Shown in pieces: positions 33,303-43,149 of a DNA stretch of 64,000 bases. Every line of letters begins with the position of its first letter. Position 1 is the first letter of the stretch. The notes under the pieces are model-generated. The model worked only from the letters and a program-made list of their open reading frames with translations, made no database searches and had not been told where the DNA came from. Location: contig NZ_UWFN01000095.1 of the NCBI RefSeq assembly GCF_900602065.1, positions 62,001 to 126,000 of the forward strand, in the 5' to 3' direction. Source of the stretch: Pseudomonas viridiflava (lineage in GTDB: Bacteria; Pseudomonadota; Gammaproteobacteria; Pseudomonadales; Pseudomonadaceae). A program made the translations under genes and the position numbers.

Positions 33303-33952
33303 TGCGCGCCCGGACCCGCTGCTTCTGGCGCCTTCTCTTTAGCCTTGGCGACTTCACCCGCCCAGCTATTGATCGTCTCGTCCAGATTATTACCGTTACG
33401 CTGCATCGCATCAGCGAACTGATCACGGAACAGCTTGCCGATGTTGATGCCGTTGATGATCACGTTGCGTACTTTCCACTCGCCGCCAATCTTGACGAGC
33501 GTGTAGGACACCGGATACACGGCGCCATTGTTACCCTTGACCTGCATTTCGACGCTGGTGCGGTCCGCGCCTTCGGCCTTCTCCGGGGAAACAGTGATGC
33601 CCTGATTGTTGTACTCCAGCAATGCGTTGCCATAGAACTGCATCAGGCTACGTTTGAAGTTTTCCTGAAAACGCTGCATCTGCTCAGGAGAAGCATTGCG
33701 TGAGTACTTCACGGTCATGATGCTTTTGGAAATGCCGTCGGCATCTACCACCGGGCCAACGATGCGGTTCAAGGCATCATAAAAAGCGCCAGGATTGCTT
33801 TTGTACTGTTCTTTGTTGGCTGCCAGATCGCTCAACAATTCCTTGGTGGTGCGATCCACCAGATCATGAGCGGACGGTGTGGCGGCAGCATTGCCCAGCA
33901 TTGGTACCAGTGCCAGCAACACCAACAGACCACGGCGCACGATTGAGATCAT
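33299..33952 (-). CDS. mlaC: MlaC, periplasmic phospholipid-binding protein
   Basis: Shuttles phospholipids between the outer-membrane MlaA complex and the inner-membrane MlaFEDB. 217 residues: signal peptide 'RRGLLVLLALVPMLGNAAAT', then the Tol-Tol-Ttg2 domain with 'SPEQMQRFQENFKRSLMQFY', 'VEMQVKGNNGAVYPVSYTLV' and 'GGEWKVRNVIINGINIGKLF'. An alanine- and glutamate-rich tail follows. Overlaps mlaB at the stop; gap of 11 bp to mlaD. Also called ttg2D. Confidence 0.95.
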   Translation of the reverse strand: MISIVRRGLLVLLALVPMLGNAAATPSAHDLVDRTTKELLSDLAANKEQYKSNPGAFYDALNRIVGPVVDADGISKSIMTVKYSRNASPEQMQRFQENFKRSLMQFYGNALLEYNNQGITVSPEKAEGADRTSVEMQVKGNNGAVYPVSYTLVKIGGEWKVRNVIINGINIGKLFRDQFADAMQRNGNNLDETINSWAGEVAKAKEKAPEAAGPGAQ

Positions 33953-33963
33953 CTAAAAGCTCC

Positions 33964-34431
33964 TCATTTAGCGTCTTTACTCACGGTATTGAGCAGGAAT
34001 TTTCCGATAAGGTCTTCCAGCACGAGCGACGACTGCGTGTCATGGATAGTGCTGCCATCCTTCAGCAACCCGTCGTCGCCACCCACGCTGATACCCACAT
34101 ATTTCTCACCGAGCAAGCCAGCGGTCAGAATCGACGCAGTGGAATCTACAGGCAGGTTATCAACCTTTTTCTGCACTTCCATCGTCACTCGACCCGTAAA
34201 GGTGTCGCGATCAAGATCGATCGCAGTGACCTTGCCGATCGTCACGCCAGCCATGCTCACCTTGGCTCTGACAGTCAAACCGGCAATATTGTCGAAATTT
34301 GCATAAAGTTTATAAGTATCAGTGCTGGCACTGGAGCTCAGACCGCTGACGCGCAGGGCAAGCAGGAGCAAAGCCAGTATCCCGGCCAGCAGGAACAGGC
34401 CGACACCTGTTTCGATGGTGCGGTTTTGCAT
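33964..34431 (-). CDS. mlaD: MlaD, MCE-domain subunit
   Basis: Inner-membrane anchored MCE protein that forms a hexameric ring channelling lipids through the periplasm. 155 residues: N-terminal helix 'IETGVGLFLLAGILALLLLA', MCE domain from about residue 38 ('YKLYANFDNIAGLTVRAKVS', 'GVTIGKVTAIDLD', 'LLGEKYVGISVGG'). The start shares one base with the mlaE stop. Confidence 0.95.
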   Translation of the reverse strand: MQNRTIETGVGLFLLAGILALLLLALRVSGLSSSASTDTYKLYANFDNIAGLTVRAKVSMAGVTIGKVTAIDLDRDTFTGRVTMEVQKKVDNLPVDSTASILTAGLLGEKYVGISVGGDDGLLKDGSTIHDTQSSLVLEDLIGKFLLNTVSKDAK

Positions 34432-35228
34432 CAGAAATCTCCAAACATCAATGCGGTCAGAATAAAGTCCAGGCCCAACACGGCCAGGGAGGCATACACG
34501 ACTGTTTTGGTCGTGGCACGGCTGATCCCTTCGGAGGTGGGCTCGCAGTCATAACCCTGAAACACGGCAATCCAGGTCACCACGAAGGCAAATACGACGC
34601 TCTTGATAACGCCGTTAATCACATCATCTACAAAAGAAACGCTGTTTTGCATGTTTGACCAGAACGAGCCTTCATAGACTCCCAGCCAGTCAATCGCGAC
34701 CCAGGAGCCTCCCCAGATACCTACCACGCTGAAAATCATGGCCAACAGGGGCAGCGAGATGAATCCGGCCCACAGCCTTGGCGCAGCAATGTACTTGAGT
34801 GGGTCGACGCCGATCATTTCCAGGCTGGACAACTGCTCAGTGGACTTCATGTTGCCGATTTCGGCGGTCAATGCAGAACCTGCGCGACCAGCGAACAACA
34901 ACGCAGTCACCACGGGCCCCAGCTCTCTCAGAAGTGTCAGTGCAACCATTTGCCCAACCGCTTGCTCAGAGCCGTATTTGGTGAGGATGCTGAAACCCTG
35001 CAGCGACAGCACCATGCCGATAAACATGCCCGACACGACGATGATCGCCAGCGACATGACACCCACCGAATAGAGCTGCCTGACGAGCAACTGAAAGCTG
35101 CCGCCAATCGAACTACGGCCCAGCAGGGCATGAACCAGAAAAATTGCCGAACGCCCGAGAACAGCCAGGATATCTATTGCGGAACGCCCCAGCAGACGTA
35201 TCCGCTCCATTAATGACTTCTTGCGCAT
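34431..35228 (-). CDS. mlaE: MlaE, permease subunit
   Basis: Membrane permease of the Mla ABC transporter. 265 residues, five to six hydrophobic segments: '[20 protein letters not shown]', '[20 protein letters not shown]' with the conserved GRxGSA(L)TAEIG motif, '[20 protein letters not shown]' and '[20 protein letters not shown]'. Dimerises and binds two MlaF. Overlaps mlaF and mlaD by one base each. Confidence 0.96.
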   Translation of the reverse strand: MRKKSLMERIRLLGRSAIDILAVLGRSAIFLVHALLGRSSIGGSFQLLVRQLYSVGVMSLAIIVVSGMFIGMVLSLQGFSILTKYGSEQAVGQMVALTLLRELGPVVTALLFAGRAGSALTAEIGNMKSTEQLSSLEMIGVDPLKYIAAPRLWAGFISLPLLAMIFSVVGIWGGSWVAIDWLGVYEGSFWSNMQNSVSFVDDVINGVIKSVVFAFVVTWIAVFQGYDCEPTSEGISRATTKTVVYASLAVLGLDFILTALMFGDF

Positions 35229-36037
35229 CAGCGCTTCCCCAAAAGATCTTCGCGATAATCCGGCGCAGGATAATGAAACGGCACAGGGCCGTCCGGATCG
35301 CCGGTCATGAATTGACGAATGCGTGGGTTATCCGAGCCCATCAGCTCCTCGGGCGTACCCTGCCCCAGCACCTGACCGTCGCCCACCACATAAAGGTAAT
35401 CGGCAATACTCGCCGTTTCGTCCAGATCATGAGAAACCACGACACTGGTAATCCCGAGCGCGTCATTGAGCAGCTTGATCAGACGCACCAGAACCCCCAT
35501 GGCAATCGGGTCCTGCCCCACGAAGGGTTCGTCGTACATGAGAATTTGCGGATCAAGCGCGATCGCCCGGGCAAGCGCCACACGACGTTTCATTCCGCCT
35601 GACAGTTCATCAGGCATCAACTCGATAGCACCGCGCAGCCCCACTGCCTGCAGTTTAAGCAGAACAATGTCGCGAATCATTTCTTCCGGCAGCTCGGTGT
35701 GAACGCGCAATGGAAAGGCTACATTCTCGAATACATCCAGATCAGTGAACAGCGCACCGCTCTGAAACAGCACACCCATATGCTTGCGCGCATCGAACAG
35801 ATCGCTGCGCGACAGGGCGGGCAGATTCTGACCGTTGACCCATACCTCGCCCGCAGAAGGCCGTAACTGGGCACCCATCAGGCGCAGCAATGTGGTTTTG
35901 CCGCTGCCCGAAGGTCCCATGATGCCGGTGACTTTGCCACGGGGAATGCGAATATCGACATTTTCGAAAATGCTGCGCGTACCGCGCTTGAAGGAAACGC
36001 CCTTCAGCTCGATCGCGTAGGCGTTATCGGCGCTCAT
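35228..36037 (-). CDS. mlaF: MlaF, ATP-binding subunit
   Basis: ATPase of the Mla phospholipid transporter. 269 residues: Walker A '[20 protein letters not shown]' near residue 38, Q-loop '[20 protein letters not shown]', signature '[20 protein letters not shown]' near residue 142, Walker B '[20 protein letters not shown]' and H-loop '[14 protein letters not shown]'. The C-terminal extension '[12 protein letters not shown]' is typical of MlaF. First gene of mlaFEDCB, with a candidate promoter about 90 bp upstream. Confidence 0.97.
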   Translation of the reverse strand: MSADNAYAIELKGVSFKRGTRSIFENVDIRIPRGKVTGIMGPSGSGKTTLLRLMGAQLRPSAGEVWVNGQNLPALSRSDLFDARKHMGVLFQSGALFTDLDVFENVAFPLRVHTELPEEMIRDIVLLKLQAVGLRGAIELMPDELSGGMKRRVALARAIALDPQILMYDEPFVGQDPIAMGVLVRLIKLLNDALGITSVVVSHDLDETASIADYLYVVGDGQVLGQGTPEELMGSDNPRIRQFMTGDPDGPVPFHYPAPDYREDLLGKR

Positions 36038-36123
36038 CTAAACTCCTTGCGATGCAGCCTCACGTTCAGCTGCCGAGTCCCTGGCGGGAGACATGCTGTC
36101 CCGGTGGGCTGAACAGGCCGCGA

Positions 36124-36153
36124 ACTATACCACCGCTATAAGGCGTCGCCCAA
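36124..36153 (-). promoter_or_regulatory. Candidate sigma-70 promoter of the mla operon
   Basis: Minus-strand -10 TATAGT (36124-36129) and -35 TTGGGC (36148-36153) with an 18-bp spacer, in the divergent gap between mlaF and kdsD. Confidence 0.5.
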
Positions 36154-36287
36154 GAGAGAAGCCGATCAATCAAGATCGCCACACACAATTTGCGACATTT
36201 CACACAAAGGCCGCCTGCTTATCGCCATCCAGAACGATTAAAAACAAACCTCGACGATCAGACGTGAGGGAATCGCGCATTACCGCT

Positions 36288-36293
36288 ATAATC
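36288..36293 (+). promoter_or_regulatory. Candidate -10 element of kdsD
   Basis: Consensus TATAAT 33 bp ahead of the kdsD ATG; the -35 (GTGAGG at 36265-36270, 17-bp spacer) is weak. Confidence 0.5.
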
Positions 36294-36325
36294 GCCGCCT
36301 TTTAACGAGCTGACCGATTTTTCAC

Positions 36326-37300
36326 ATGAACCAGACCAGCGACCTCATCCAATCAGCACAACGCACCATCCGCCTCGAAATCGAAGCGGTGGAAGGCTTG
36401 TTAGCGCATATCGATGCGGATTTCGTCCAGGCTTGCGAGATGATTCTGGCGAGCAAAGGGCGCGTTGTCGTGGTTGGCATGGGCAAGTCCGGCCATATCG
36501 GCAAGAAGATCGCTGCCACACTGGCAAGCACCGGCACCACGTCTTTTTTTGTGCACCCTGCCGAAGCCAGCCACGGCGACATGGGCATGATCACCTCCGA
36601 TGACATCATTCTGGCGTTGTCGAACTCGGGCACCACCGCCGAAATCGTTACCTTGCTGCCCCTGATCAAGCGCTTGGGCATCAAGATGATCAGCCTGACC
36701 GGCAACCCCGGGTCGACGCTGGCGGAAGCTGCCGATGTCAACCTCAATGCACACGTAGAACATGAAGCCTGCCCATTGAATCTGGCCCCGACCTCGTCCA
36801 CGACTGCAGCACTGGTCATGGGCGATGCGCTGGCGGTCGCACTGCTGGAAGCCCGCGGCTTCACAGCCGAAGACTTCGCGTTCTCGCACCCGGGCGGCGC
36901 ATTGGGCAGGCGCCTGCTGCTGAAAGTCGAGCACGTCATGCACAGCGGCGACCAGTTGCCGAAAGTACAACGAGGGACGCTGCTCCGTGATGCATTGATG
37001 GAAATGACCCGCAAGGGCCTGGGCATGACCGCTATTCTCGAAGCTGACGGACGACTGGCCGGGATTTTCACCGACGGCGATTTGCGTCGCACCCTGGATC
37101 GCCCTATCGACATTCGCCAGGCGATCATAGACGACGTAATGACAGCCCACGGCAAAACCGCACGCCCTGAAATGCTCGCCGCTGAAGCGCTGAAAATCAT
37201 GGAAGACCACAAAATCGGCTCACTCATCGTCGTCGACGAGAAAGACCATCCGGTGGGCGCTTTCAATCTGCAGGACCTGCTGCGTGCAGGCGTCATGTAA
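36326..37300 (+). CDS. kdsD: Arabinose-5-phosphate isomerase KdsD
   Basis: Converts D-ribulose 5-phosphate to D-arabinose 5-phosphate, the first step to Kdo for LPS. 324 residues: SIS domain about 40-180 ('VVVVGMGKSGHIGKKIAATL', 'MITSDDIILALSNSGTTAEI', 'TSSTTAALVMGDALAVALLE'), followed by two CBS domains (about 205-260 and 272-324, e.g. 'GRLAGIFTDGDLRRTLD'). First gene of the LPS-export operon kdsD-kdsC-lptC-lptA-lptB; divergent from mla. Confidence 0.96.
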   Translation: MNQTSDLIQSAQRTIRLEIEAVEGLLAHIDADFVQACEMILASKGRVVVVGMGKSGHIGKKIAATLASTGTTSFFVHPAEASHGDMGMITSDDIILALSNSGTTAEIVTLLPLIKRLGIKMISLTGNPGSTLAEAADVNLNAHVEHEACPLNLAPTSSTTAALVMGDALAVALLEARGFTAEDFAFSHPGGALGRRLLLKVEHVMHSGDQLPKVQRGTLLRDALMEMTRKGLGMTAILEADGRLAGIFTDGDLRRTLDRPIDIRQAIIDDVMTAHGKTARPEMLAAEALKIMEDHKIGSLIVVDEKDHPVGAFNLQDLLRAGVM

Positions 37301-37313
37301 TGGAGATGTACAA

Positions 37314-37838
37314 ATGACCACGGACCTGCTGCAACGCGGCAAAAATATTAAACTGGCGATTTTCGACGTCGATGGCGTGCTGACCGATGGGCGCCTGTAT
37401 TTCCTTGAAGACGGCAGCGAGTTCAAGACTTTCAACACACTGGACGGCCAAGGCATTAAAATGCTGATCGCCTCAGGCGTGACAACCGCCATAATCAGTG
37501 GCCGCAAAACCCCGGTAGTCGAACGCCGGGCCAAAAACCTGGGCATTGAACATCTTTATCAGGGCCGTGAAGACAAGCTCGTGGTGCTCGACGAGTTGCT
37601 CGCGCAACTTGGCCTGAATTACGAACAGGTCGCTTATCTGGGTGATGATCTGCCAGACTTGCCAGTCATCCGGCGTGTCGGCCTGGGCATGGCGGTAGCC
37701 AATGCAGCTACTTTCGTCCGGCAACATGCCCATGGCATTACCCAGGCGCGAGGCGGCGAAGGCGCAGCCCGCGAGTTCTGTGAATTGATCATGAGCGCTC
37801 AGGGCAGTCTTGAAGCAGCCCACGCAGCCTACTTATAG
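37314..37838 (+). CDS. kdsC: 3-deoxy-D-manno-octulosonate 8-phosphate phosphatase KdsC
   Basis: HAD-family phosphatase that releases Kdo from Kdo 8-phosphate. 174 residues, family size: motif I 'LAIFDVDGVLTDGRLYF' near residue 14, 'TAIISGRKTPVVERRAKNLG' (motif II Ser), and the motif IV 'VAYLGDDLPDLPVIRRVGLG'. Tetrameric in known members. Starts 13 bp after kdsD. An upstream start inside kdsD is possible but has no ribosome-binding site. Confidence 0.96.
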   Translation: MTTDLLQRGKNIKLAIFDVDGVLTDGRLYFLEDGSEFKTFNTLDGQGIKMLIASGVTTAIISGRKTPVVERRAKNLGIEHLYQGREDKLVVLDELLAQLGLNYEQVAYLGDDLPDLPVIRRVGLGMAVANAATFVRQHAHGITQARGGEGAAREFCELIMSAQGSLEAAHAAYL

Positions 37839-37847
37839 AAGCCATTT

Positions 37848-38420
37848 ATGCTTAGCAAAAGAATTCGAACGTTCCTGATCCTCGGTGTGCTGGCATTTTT
37901 GCTGGCTGCCGCAGGTTACTGGAACATCAGCCCGGAAAGCTTCATGGAGCAACCGGCTGCAGCGGTGGATGAAAGCGCCATCGACTTTTACGCGATCAAT
38001 GCGCACAGCGTGCAGTATCTGCCCGACGGCAAGCTGCAGTACGAGATGACCGCCGACAAGGTCGAGCACATCAAGGCTACCGATGTAACAATGCTGACCA
38101 CGCCAGACCTGCAGATGTACCGTGGCACCCTTTATCCTTGGCATATACAGAGCAAAACAGGTGAAGTGTCCCCAGGTGGCGAGCAAGTGGAATTGATCGA
38201 TTCGGTTCGCGTAGCACGAACCGACGACAAAAACCGTACGACCATTATCACTAGTAGTCGCATGACCGTATTCCCGCAGAAGCAATATGCGCAGACCGAG
38301 CAAGCCGTTAGAATCGACGGCGCAGGCGGTGTGACTACGGCCAAGGGAATGAAAGCGTATTTGAACGACGGCAGGATGGACCTGCTATCTAAAGTAAGAG
38401 GACAGTATGAGGCTCGTTAA
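37848..38420 (+). CDS. lptC: LPS export system protein LptC
   Basis: Bitopic inner-membrane protein linking the LptB2FG transporter to the LptA bridge. 190 residues: N-terminal membrane helix 'TFLILGVLAFLLAAAGYWNI', then a beta-jellyroll periplasmic domain ('LPDGKLQYEMTADKVEHIKA', 'VELIDSVRVART', 'AVRIDGAGGVTTAKGMKAYL'). Overlaps lptA by 14 bp. Confidence 0.94.
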   Translation: MLSKRIRTFLILGVLAFLLAAAGYWNISPESFMEQPAAAVDESAIDFYAINAHSVQYLPDGKLQYEMTADKVEHIKATDVTMLTTPDLQMYRGTLYPWHIQSKTGEVSPGGEQVELIDSVRVARTDDKNRTTIITSSRMTVFPQKQYAQTEQAVRIDGAGGVTTAKGMKAYLNDGRMDLLSKVRGQYEAR

Positions 38421-38952
38421 AACCCTTCCTTTTTTGCTCGGCCTGGGTGCAGCACTGGGAAGCGCGAGCGCCTGGTCCCTGCCGACTGATCGCGATCAGC
38501 CTATCCACATCCAGTCCGACGATGCACAACTCGACGACAAGAAAGGCGTTGCTACCTACAAAGGCAACGTAATCATTACCCAGGGCTCGATGAAGATCAC
38601 CGGTAACACCGTGACCATCACACGTAACGCCCAAGGTGAAGTCGACGTATTCACGTCTGTGGGCAACCTTGCCTACTACGAGCAGAAGCCGTCAGTGGAC
38701 AAGCCTATCGTTCAAGCCTACGCGATCACTATCCAGTACTACGCTGCTCAGGATCGTATCGTGCTGATCGACAAGGCCAAGGTCATCAACGACGGCAACA
38801 CGTCCGAAGGCGAAAAAATCGTTTACGACACTGTGAAGCAGATCGTCAGCGCAGGTCGCGCCAATGGCGGCAGCAAAGTGACTACGCCGCGTCCGCGTAT
38901 CGATATGGTTATCCAGCCGAAAAAGAAACCCGACCAGCAGAAGGCCCAGTAA
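38407..38952 (+). CDS. lptA: LPS transport periplasmic protein LptA
   Basis: Forms the periplasmic beta-jellyroll bridge that carries LPS from LptC to LptD. 181 residues: signal peptide 'LPFLLGLGAALGSASAWSLP', then the OstA domain 'PIHIQSDDAQLDDKKGVATY', 'VIITQGSMKITGNTVTITRN', and a Lys/Gln-rich tail. Its stop abuts the lptB start. Its start lies within the end of lptC. Confidence 0.95.
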   Translation: MRLVKTLPFLLGLGAALGSASAWSLPTDRDQPIHIQSDDAQLDDKKGVATYKGNVIITQGSMKITGNTVTITRNAQGEVDVFTSVGNLAYYEQKPSVDKPIVQAYAITIQYYAAQDRIVLIDKAKVINDGNTSEGEKIVYDTVKQIVSAGRANGGSKVTTPRPRIDMVIQPKKKPDQQKAQ

Positions 38953-39678
38953 ATGGCGACGCTGAAAGCCCAGCATCTGGCTAAAAGCTACAAGGGCCGT
39001 CAGGTCGTACGTGATGTGAGCCTGTCTATTGAGAGCGGCCAGATCGTTGGATTGCTGGGGCCTAACGGCGCCGGCAAGACCACCTGCTTCTACATGATTG
39101 TCGGTCTGGTTCAGGCGGATCAGGGCCGCGTGCTCATTGACGACCTGGATGTCAGCCATCAACCAATGCACGGCCGTGCACGTGCGGGTATCGGCTATCT
39201 GCCTCAGGAAGCCTCGATCTTCCGCAAGCTGTCCGTGGCAGACAACATCATGGCGATTCTCGAAACCCGCCAGGAACTGGACCGCGACGGACGCCGTAAA
39301 GAGCTGGAAAGCCTGCTTCAGGAATTCCACATCACCCATATCCGCGACAACCTGGGCATGAGCCTGTCCGGTGGTGAACGCCGTCGGGTAGAGATCGCCC
39401 GCGCACTCGCTACCTCACCGAAATTCATTCTGCTCGATGAACCTTTCGCAGGCGTGGACCCGATTTCGGTAGGCGACATCAAGCAGATCATTCATCACTT
39501 GAAAGCCAAGGGCATTGGCGTTCTGATCACCGATCACAACGTTCGTGAAACCCTGGATATCTGCGAAACCGCTTACATCGTCAACGACGGGCAATTGATC
39601 GCCGAGGGCGACTCGGAAACCATTCTGGCAAATCAGCTGGTGAAAGAGGTTTACCTCGGCCACGAGTTCCGCCTGTAA
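38953..39678 (+). CDS. lptB: LPS export ABC transporter ATPase LptB
   Basis: Cytoplasmic ATPase powering LPS extraction with LptFG. 241 residues: Walker A '[20 protein letters not shown]' near residue 35, Q-loop '[20 protein letters not shown]', signature '[20 protein letters not shown]' near residue 137, Walker B '[20 protein letters not shown]', and H-loop '[13 protein letters not shown]'. Begins on the base after the lptA stop. A hairpin follows at 39692-39709 before rpoN. Confidence 0.97.
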   Translation: MATLKAQHLAKSYKGRQVVRDVSLSIESGQIVGLLGPNGAGKTTCFYMIVGLVQADQGRVLIDDLDVSHQPMHGRARAGIGYLPQEASIFRKLSVADNIMAILETRQELDRDGRRKELESLLQEFHITHIRDNLGMSLSGGERRRVEIARALATSPKFILLDEPFAGVDPISVGDIKQIIHHLKAKGIGVLITDHNVRETLDICETAYIVNDGQLIAEGDSETILANQLVKEVYLGHEFRL

Positions 39679-39691
39679 ATAGCCGCAGCGT

Positions 39692-39709
39692 CTGGCCTCT
39701 GGAGGCCAG
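39692..39709 (+). terminator. 8-bp hairpin between lptB and rpoN
   Basis: CTGGCCTC (39692-39699) pairs with GAGGCCAG (39702-39709) around TG. No T-run follows, so it may attenuate or process rather than stop the transcript. Confidence 0.4.
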
Positions 39710-39781
39710 CAACCTGGGGGGTTTGTTCTGACGCTTGTTAAATGCCAGTACACCCCTAGGCAAACACTTCGGTTTCAGGCA

Positions 39782-39787
39782 TATAAT
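39782..39787 (+). promoter_or_regulatory. Candidate -10 element of rpoN
   Basis: Consensus TATAAT 76 bp upstream of the rpoN ATG. The -35 position holds no good match, so the promoter may need an activator or be weak. Confidence 0.45.
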
Positions 39788-39863
39788 TTGCTTATGTAGG
39801 CGCCTAGGCGCTCGGTAGTGGATGGCGCATGTGCGCCGGCGAATAAGGTGTTAAGCCCCAGCC

Positions 39864-41357
39864 ATGAAACCATCGCTAGTCTTGAGAATGGGCCAGCAGC
39901 TGACGATGACGCCGCAGCTGCAACAGGCCATCCGCTTACTCCAACTGTCGACGCTGGACCTCCAACAGGAGATTCAGGAGGCACTGGAGTCAAACCCTAT
40001 GCTGGAACGCCAGGAAGAAGGCGACGACTTCGACAATGCCGATCCTTTGGCTGACAACATCGAACAGAAGCCAAACCCTGACGTTCAGGAGCCGACCTAT
40101 CAGGAGTCCGCTCCAACAGTAGACAATCTTGAAGAGGGCGACTGGAGCGAGCGCATTCCCAATGAGCTGCCTGTCGACACCGCCTGGGAAGACGTCTATC
40201 AGACCAGCGCAAGCAGTCTGCCCAGCAATGACGACGATGAGTGGGACTTCACCACCCGCACATCTGCCGGTGAGAGCCTGCAAAGCCATCTGCTCTGGCA
40301 GTTGAATCTCGCACCGATGTCCGATACCGATCGTCTGATCGCCGTAACCCTGATCGATTGCATCAACAATCAAGGTTATCTGGACGAAACGCTCGAAGAA
40401 ATTCTTGACGCCTTCGATCCCGAGCTTGATATCGAACTCGACGAAATCGAAGCCGTGCTGCACCGTATTCAGCAGTTTGAACCAGCAGGCATTGGCGCCC
40501 GAAACCTCAGCGAGTGCCTCTTGCTGCAACTGCGTCAGTTGCCCGCGAAAACCCGCTGGCTCAGCGAAGCCCAACGCCTGGTCAGTGACTTCATCGACTT
40601 GTTGGGCAGCCGCGATTACTCGCAACTGATGCGGCGCATGAAGCTCAAGGAAGATGAGCTGCGCCAGGTCATCGAGCTGGTACAAAGCCTCAATCCGCGG
40701 CCAGGCTCGCAGATCGAATCAACCGAAGCAGAATACGTGGTCCCGGACGTTATCGTGCGCAAGGACAACGAGCGCTGGCTGGTCGAGCTGAACCAGGAGT
40801 CAGTGCCCCGTCTGCGTGTAAACCCTCAGTACGCAGGCTTTGTTCGCCGCGCCGACACCAGCGCCGACAACACCTTCATGCGCAATCAACTGCAGGAAGC
40901 CCGCTGGTTCATCAAAAGCCTGCAAAGTCGCAATGAAACCCTGATGAAGGTGGCGACACAAATCGTCGAGCACCAGCGCGGTTTCCTTGAGTATGGCGAT
41001 GAGGCGATGAAGCCTCTTGTTCTGCATGACATTGCCGAAGCAGTAGGCATGCACGAATCGACTATTTCCCGGGTTACCACGCAAAAATTCATGCATACCC
41101 CACGCGGCATTTACGAGTTGAAATATTTCTTCTCCAGCCACGTAAGTACCTCAGAGGGCGGTGAGTGTTCGTCCACAGCCATTCGCGCGATCATCAAAAA
41201 ACTGGTTGCAGCGGAAAATCAGAAAAAGCCGTTGAGTGACAGCAAGATCGCTGGTTTACTGGAGGCACAAGGCATTCAAGTAGCCCGCCGCACAGTTGCC
41301 AAATACCGCGAATCACTTGGCATAGCGCCTTCAAGCGAACGCAAGCGACTGATGTGA
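39864..41357 (+). CDS. rpoN: RNA polymerase sigma-54 factor RpoN
   Basis: Alternative sigma factor for -24/-12 promoters that need AAA+ activators; in Pseudomonas it controls nitrogen use, flagella and virulence genes. 497 residues: Gln-rich activator-interaction region I ('[20 protein letters not shown]'), acidic region II (about 50-140), core-binding domain, HTH near '[20 protein letters not shown]', and RpoN box '[14 protein letters not shown]' at the C-terminus. Heads the conserved rpoN-hpf-ptsN-rapZ-ptsO set. Confidence 0.98.
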   Translation: MKPSLVLRMGQQLTMTPQLQQAIRLLQLSTLDLQQEIQEALESNPMLERQEEGDDFDNADPLADNIEQKPNPDVQEPTYQESAPTVDNLEEGDWSERIPNELPVDTAWEDVYQTSASSLPSNDDDEWDFTTRTSAGESLQSHLLWQLNLAPMSDTDRLIAVTLIDCINNQGYLDETLEEILDAFDPELDIELDEIEAVLHRIQQFEPAGIGARNLSECLLLQLRQLPAKTRWLSEAQRLVSDFIDLLGSRDYSQLMRRMKLKEDELRQVIELVQSLNPRPGSQIESTEAEYVVPDVIVRKDNERWLVELNQESVPRLRVNPQYAGFVRRADTSADNTFMRNQLQEARWFIKSLQSRNETLMKVATQIVEHQRGFLEYGDEAMKPLVLHDIAEAVGMHESTISRVTTQKFMHTPRGIYELKYFFSSHVSTSEGGECSSTAIRAIIKKLVAAENQKKPLSDSKIAGLLEAQGIQVARRTVAKYRESLGIAPSSERKRLM

Positions 41358-41373
41358 CGAGAGGTACAGTAGT

Positions 41374-41404
41374 AACCGTACCACCGCTGCACGTTACGGT
41401 TTTT
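41374..41404 (+). terminator. Terminator between rpoN and hpf
   Basis: AACCGTA (41374-41380) pairs with TACGGTT (41395-41401) across a 14-nt loop, followed by Ts to 41404. It would reduce read-through from rpoN into hpf and suggests that hpf has its own promoter. Confidence 0.65.
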
Positions 41405-41487
41405 ACGCAACCCGGTTGCTAGCCACAGCGTTCCAGTGGCAGGCAAAAGCCTGCCTCTTTATGCACTGGCAATAAGGAGAAAGCGGT

Positions 41488-41796
41488 ATGCAAGTCAACA
41501 TCAGTGGACATCAACTGGATGTGACCGACGCCCTACGCGACTACATCACCGAAAAACTCGGACGACTGGAGCGCCACTTCGACAAGATCACTAATGTGCA
41601 GGTCATCATGGAGGTCGAGAAGCTGAAACAGAAAATCGAAGCCACCCTGCACATCCCCGGCTCAAAGGTCGTCGCCAATGCGGAACATGATGACATGTAC
41701 GCGGCAATCGACCTTTTGACCGACAAGCTGGATAGACAATTGCTCAAGCATAAGGAAAAGCAGCTCAGCCTCCTTCAGGGCGCAACGGCTCGCTGA
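41488..41796 (+). CDS. hpf: Ribosome hibernation-promoting factor, short form
   Basis: Binds the 30S decoding region of idle ribosomes and favours 100S dimers in stationary phase. 102 residues, short HPF type: 'MQVNISGHQLDVTDALRDYI', 'LERHFDKITNVQVIMEVEKL', 'HIPGSKVVANAEHDDMYAAI'. AAGGAGA lies 8 nt upstream. Between rpoN and ptsN, as in E. coli and P. aeruginosa. Confidence 0.96.
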   Translation: MQVNISGHQLDVTDALRDYITEKLGRLERHFDKITNVQVIMEVEKLKQKIEATLHIPGSKVVANAEHDDMYAAIDLLTDKLDRQLLKHKEKQLSLLQGATAR

Positions 41797-41808
41797 TACC
41801 CCCAAAAC

Positions 41809-42273
41809 ATGATCCGACTAGAAAATATCCTGACCCCCGGCCGTTCGCGTGCGAACGTGCCGGGCGGCAGTAAGAAACGAGTACTCGAACAAATTGCCAA
41901 CCTGATCGGCGAACAAGTCGCGGATCTGGATTCGCAAGTCGTGTTCGAAAGCCTTGTCGCCCGTGAGAAACTTGGTTCTACCGGCTTTGGTAATGGCATT
42001 GCCATTCCTCATTGTCGCTTGAAGGGCTGCAGCGCACCCGTCAGCGCCTTGATACGGCTGGATGCCCCCATTGATTTCGACGCCATCGATGGTGCGCCAG
42101 TGGACTTGCTGTTTGTCCTGCTGGTACCTGAAGCCGCTACCGATGAACACCTTGAGCTGCTTCGCCAGATCGCCAGCATGCTGGACCGCACTGAAGTGCG
42201 CGACAAGCTGCGTAAGGCTCAGACTGGCGATGAGCTTTATAAAGTGGTGCTGGACGTACAGAACGGGCATTAA
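41809..42273 (+). CDS. ptsN: Nitrogen-PTS EIIA protein (EIIA-Ntr)
   Basis: Terminal phosphoryl acceptor of the PTS-Ntr chain (PtsP, PtsO, PtsN), regulating potassium uptake and nitrogen/carbon balance. 154 residues; phosphorylated His68 in '[16 protein letters not shown]'. Family end pieces '[20 protein letters not shown]' and '[19 protein letters not shown]' are present. 12 bp after hpf, 2 bp before rapZ. Confidence 0.96.
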   Translation: MIRLENILTPGRSRANVPGGSKKRVLEQIANLIGEQVADLDSQVVFESLVAREKLGSTGFGNGIAIPHCRLKGCSAPVSALIRLDAPIDFDAIDGAPVDLLFVLLVPEAATDEHLELLRQIASMLDRTEVRDKLRKAQTGDELYKVVLDVQNGH

Positions 42274-42275
42274 TC

Positions 42276-43133
42276 ATGCGCATGATCATCGTGAGCGGTC
42301 GCTCAGGCTCCGGCAAGAGCACGGCGCTGGACGTACTGGAAGACAACGGCTTTTATTGCGTTGACAACCTTCCAGCGGGGCTGCTCCCAGAGCTGGCCGA
42401 GCGTGCGCTGATCAATACCGAGCTGGCTGAACCGTTACTGGCCGTCTCCATCGATGCCCGCAACCTGCCCAGTCACCTGACCCGCTTCCCGCAGATGCTT
42501 GAAGAGGTGCGTTCACGCAATATCCAGTGCGATGTTCTTTACCTGGACGCAGATGAATCCACCCTCTTCAAGCGCTTCTCGGAAACCCGCCGCCGCCACC
42601 CTCTGAGTAACGCCAACCGTTCGCTGGCAGAAGCCATCCGCGACGAGACTGCGCTGCTTGGGCCGATCATTGATCTTGCCGACCTGAAGATCAACACGAC
42701 CCACCTGAATCTTTACCAGCTGCGCGATACGCTCAAGCTGCGACTGCTGAACAAGCCTGAGCCAGGTACTGCGTTCCTGATCGAGTCTTTCGGTTTCAAG
42801 CGCGGTATGCCGGTGGATGCCGACCTGGTATTTGATGTACGTTGCTTGCCCAATCCGTACTGGAAACCGGAGCTGCGAGAGCAGTCGGGAAAAGATCAAC
42901 CTGTTATCGACTATCTCGCCGCGCAGCCTGACGTCGAAGAGATGTTTCAGGACATCTTCACTTATCTCAACAAGTGGCTGCCGCGCTTCGCTGCCAGCAA
43001 CCGCTCGTATGTCACCATTGCCATTGGCTGCACCGGCGGGCACCACCGCTCGGTATACCTGACCGAGCGCTTGGGTCAGGTCCTGCAACAATCCCTCAAA
43101 AACGTTCAGGTTCGCCACCGCGACTTAAGCTGA
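42276..43133 (+). CDS. rapZ: RNase adapter protein RapZ
   Basis: P-loop protein; in E. coli it binds GlmZ sRNA, brings it to RNase E and senses glucosamine 6-phosphate. 285 residues: Walker A '[20 protein letters not shown]' at the N-terminus, '[14 protein letters not shown]', '[20 protein letters not shown]' near residue 180, and C-terminal RNA-binding half with '[19 protein letters not shown]'. The conserved 'GCTGGxHRSV' motif is intact. Confidence 0.97.
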   Translation: MRMIIVSGRSGSGKSTALDVLEDNGFYCVDNLPAGLLPELAERALINTELAEPLLAVSIDARNLPSHLTRFPQMLEEVRSRNIQCDVLYLDADESTLFKRFSETRRRHPLSNANRSLAEAIRDETALLGPIIDLADLKINTTHLNLYQLRDTLKLRLLNKPEPGTAFLIESFGFKRGMPVDADLVFDVRCLPNPYWKPELREQSGKDQPVIDYLAAQPDVEEMFQDIFTYLNKWLPRFAASNRSYVTIAIGCTGGHHRSVYLTERLGQVLQQSLKNVQVRHRDLS

Positions 43134-43149
43134 AAGGACTTTCCCTGCG

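Noticed and set aside
36322..37296. 324-codon minus-strand frame mirroring kdsD
   Set aside because: Same length as kdsD only because it is codon-mirrored; low-complexity Ser/Ala/Arg translation, no motif.
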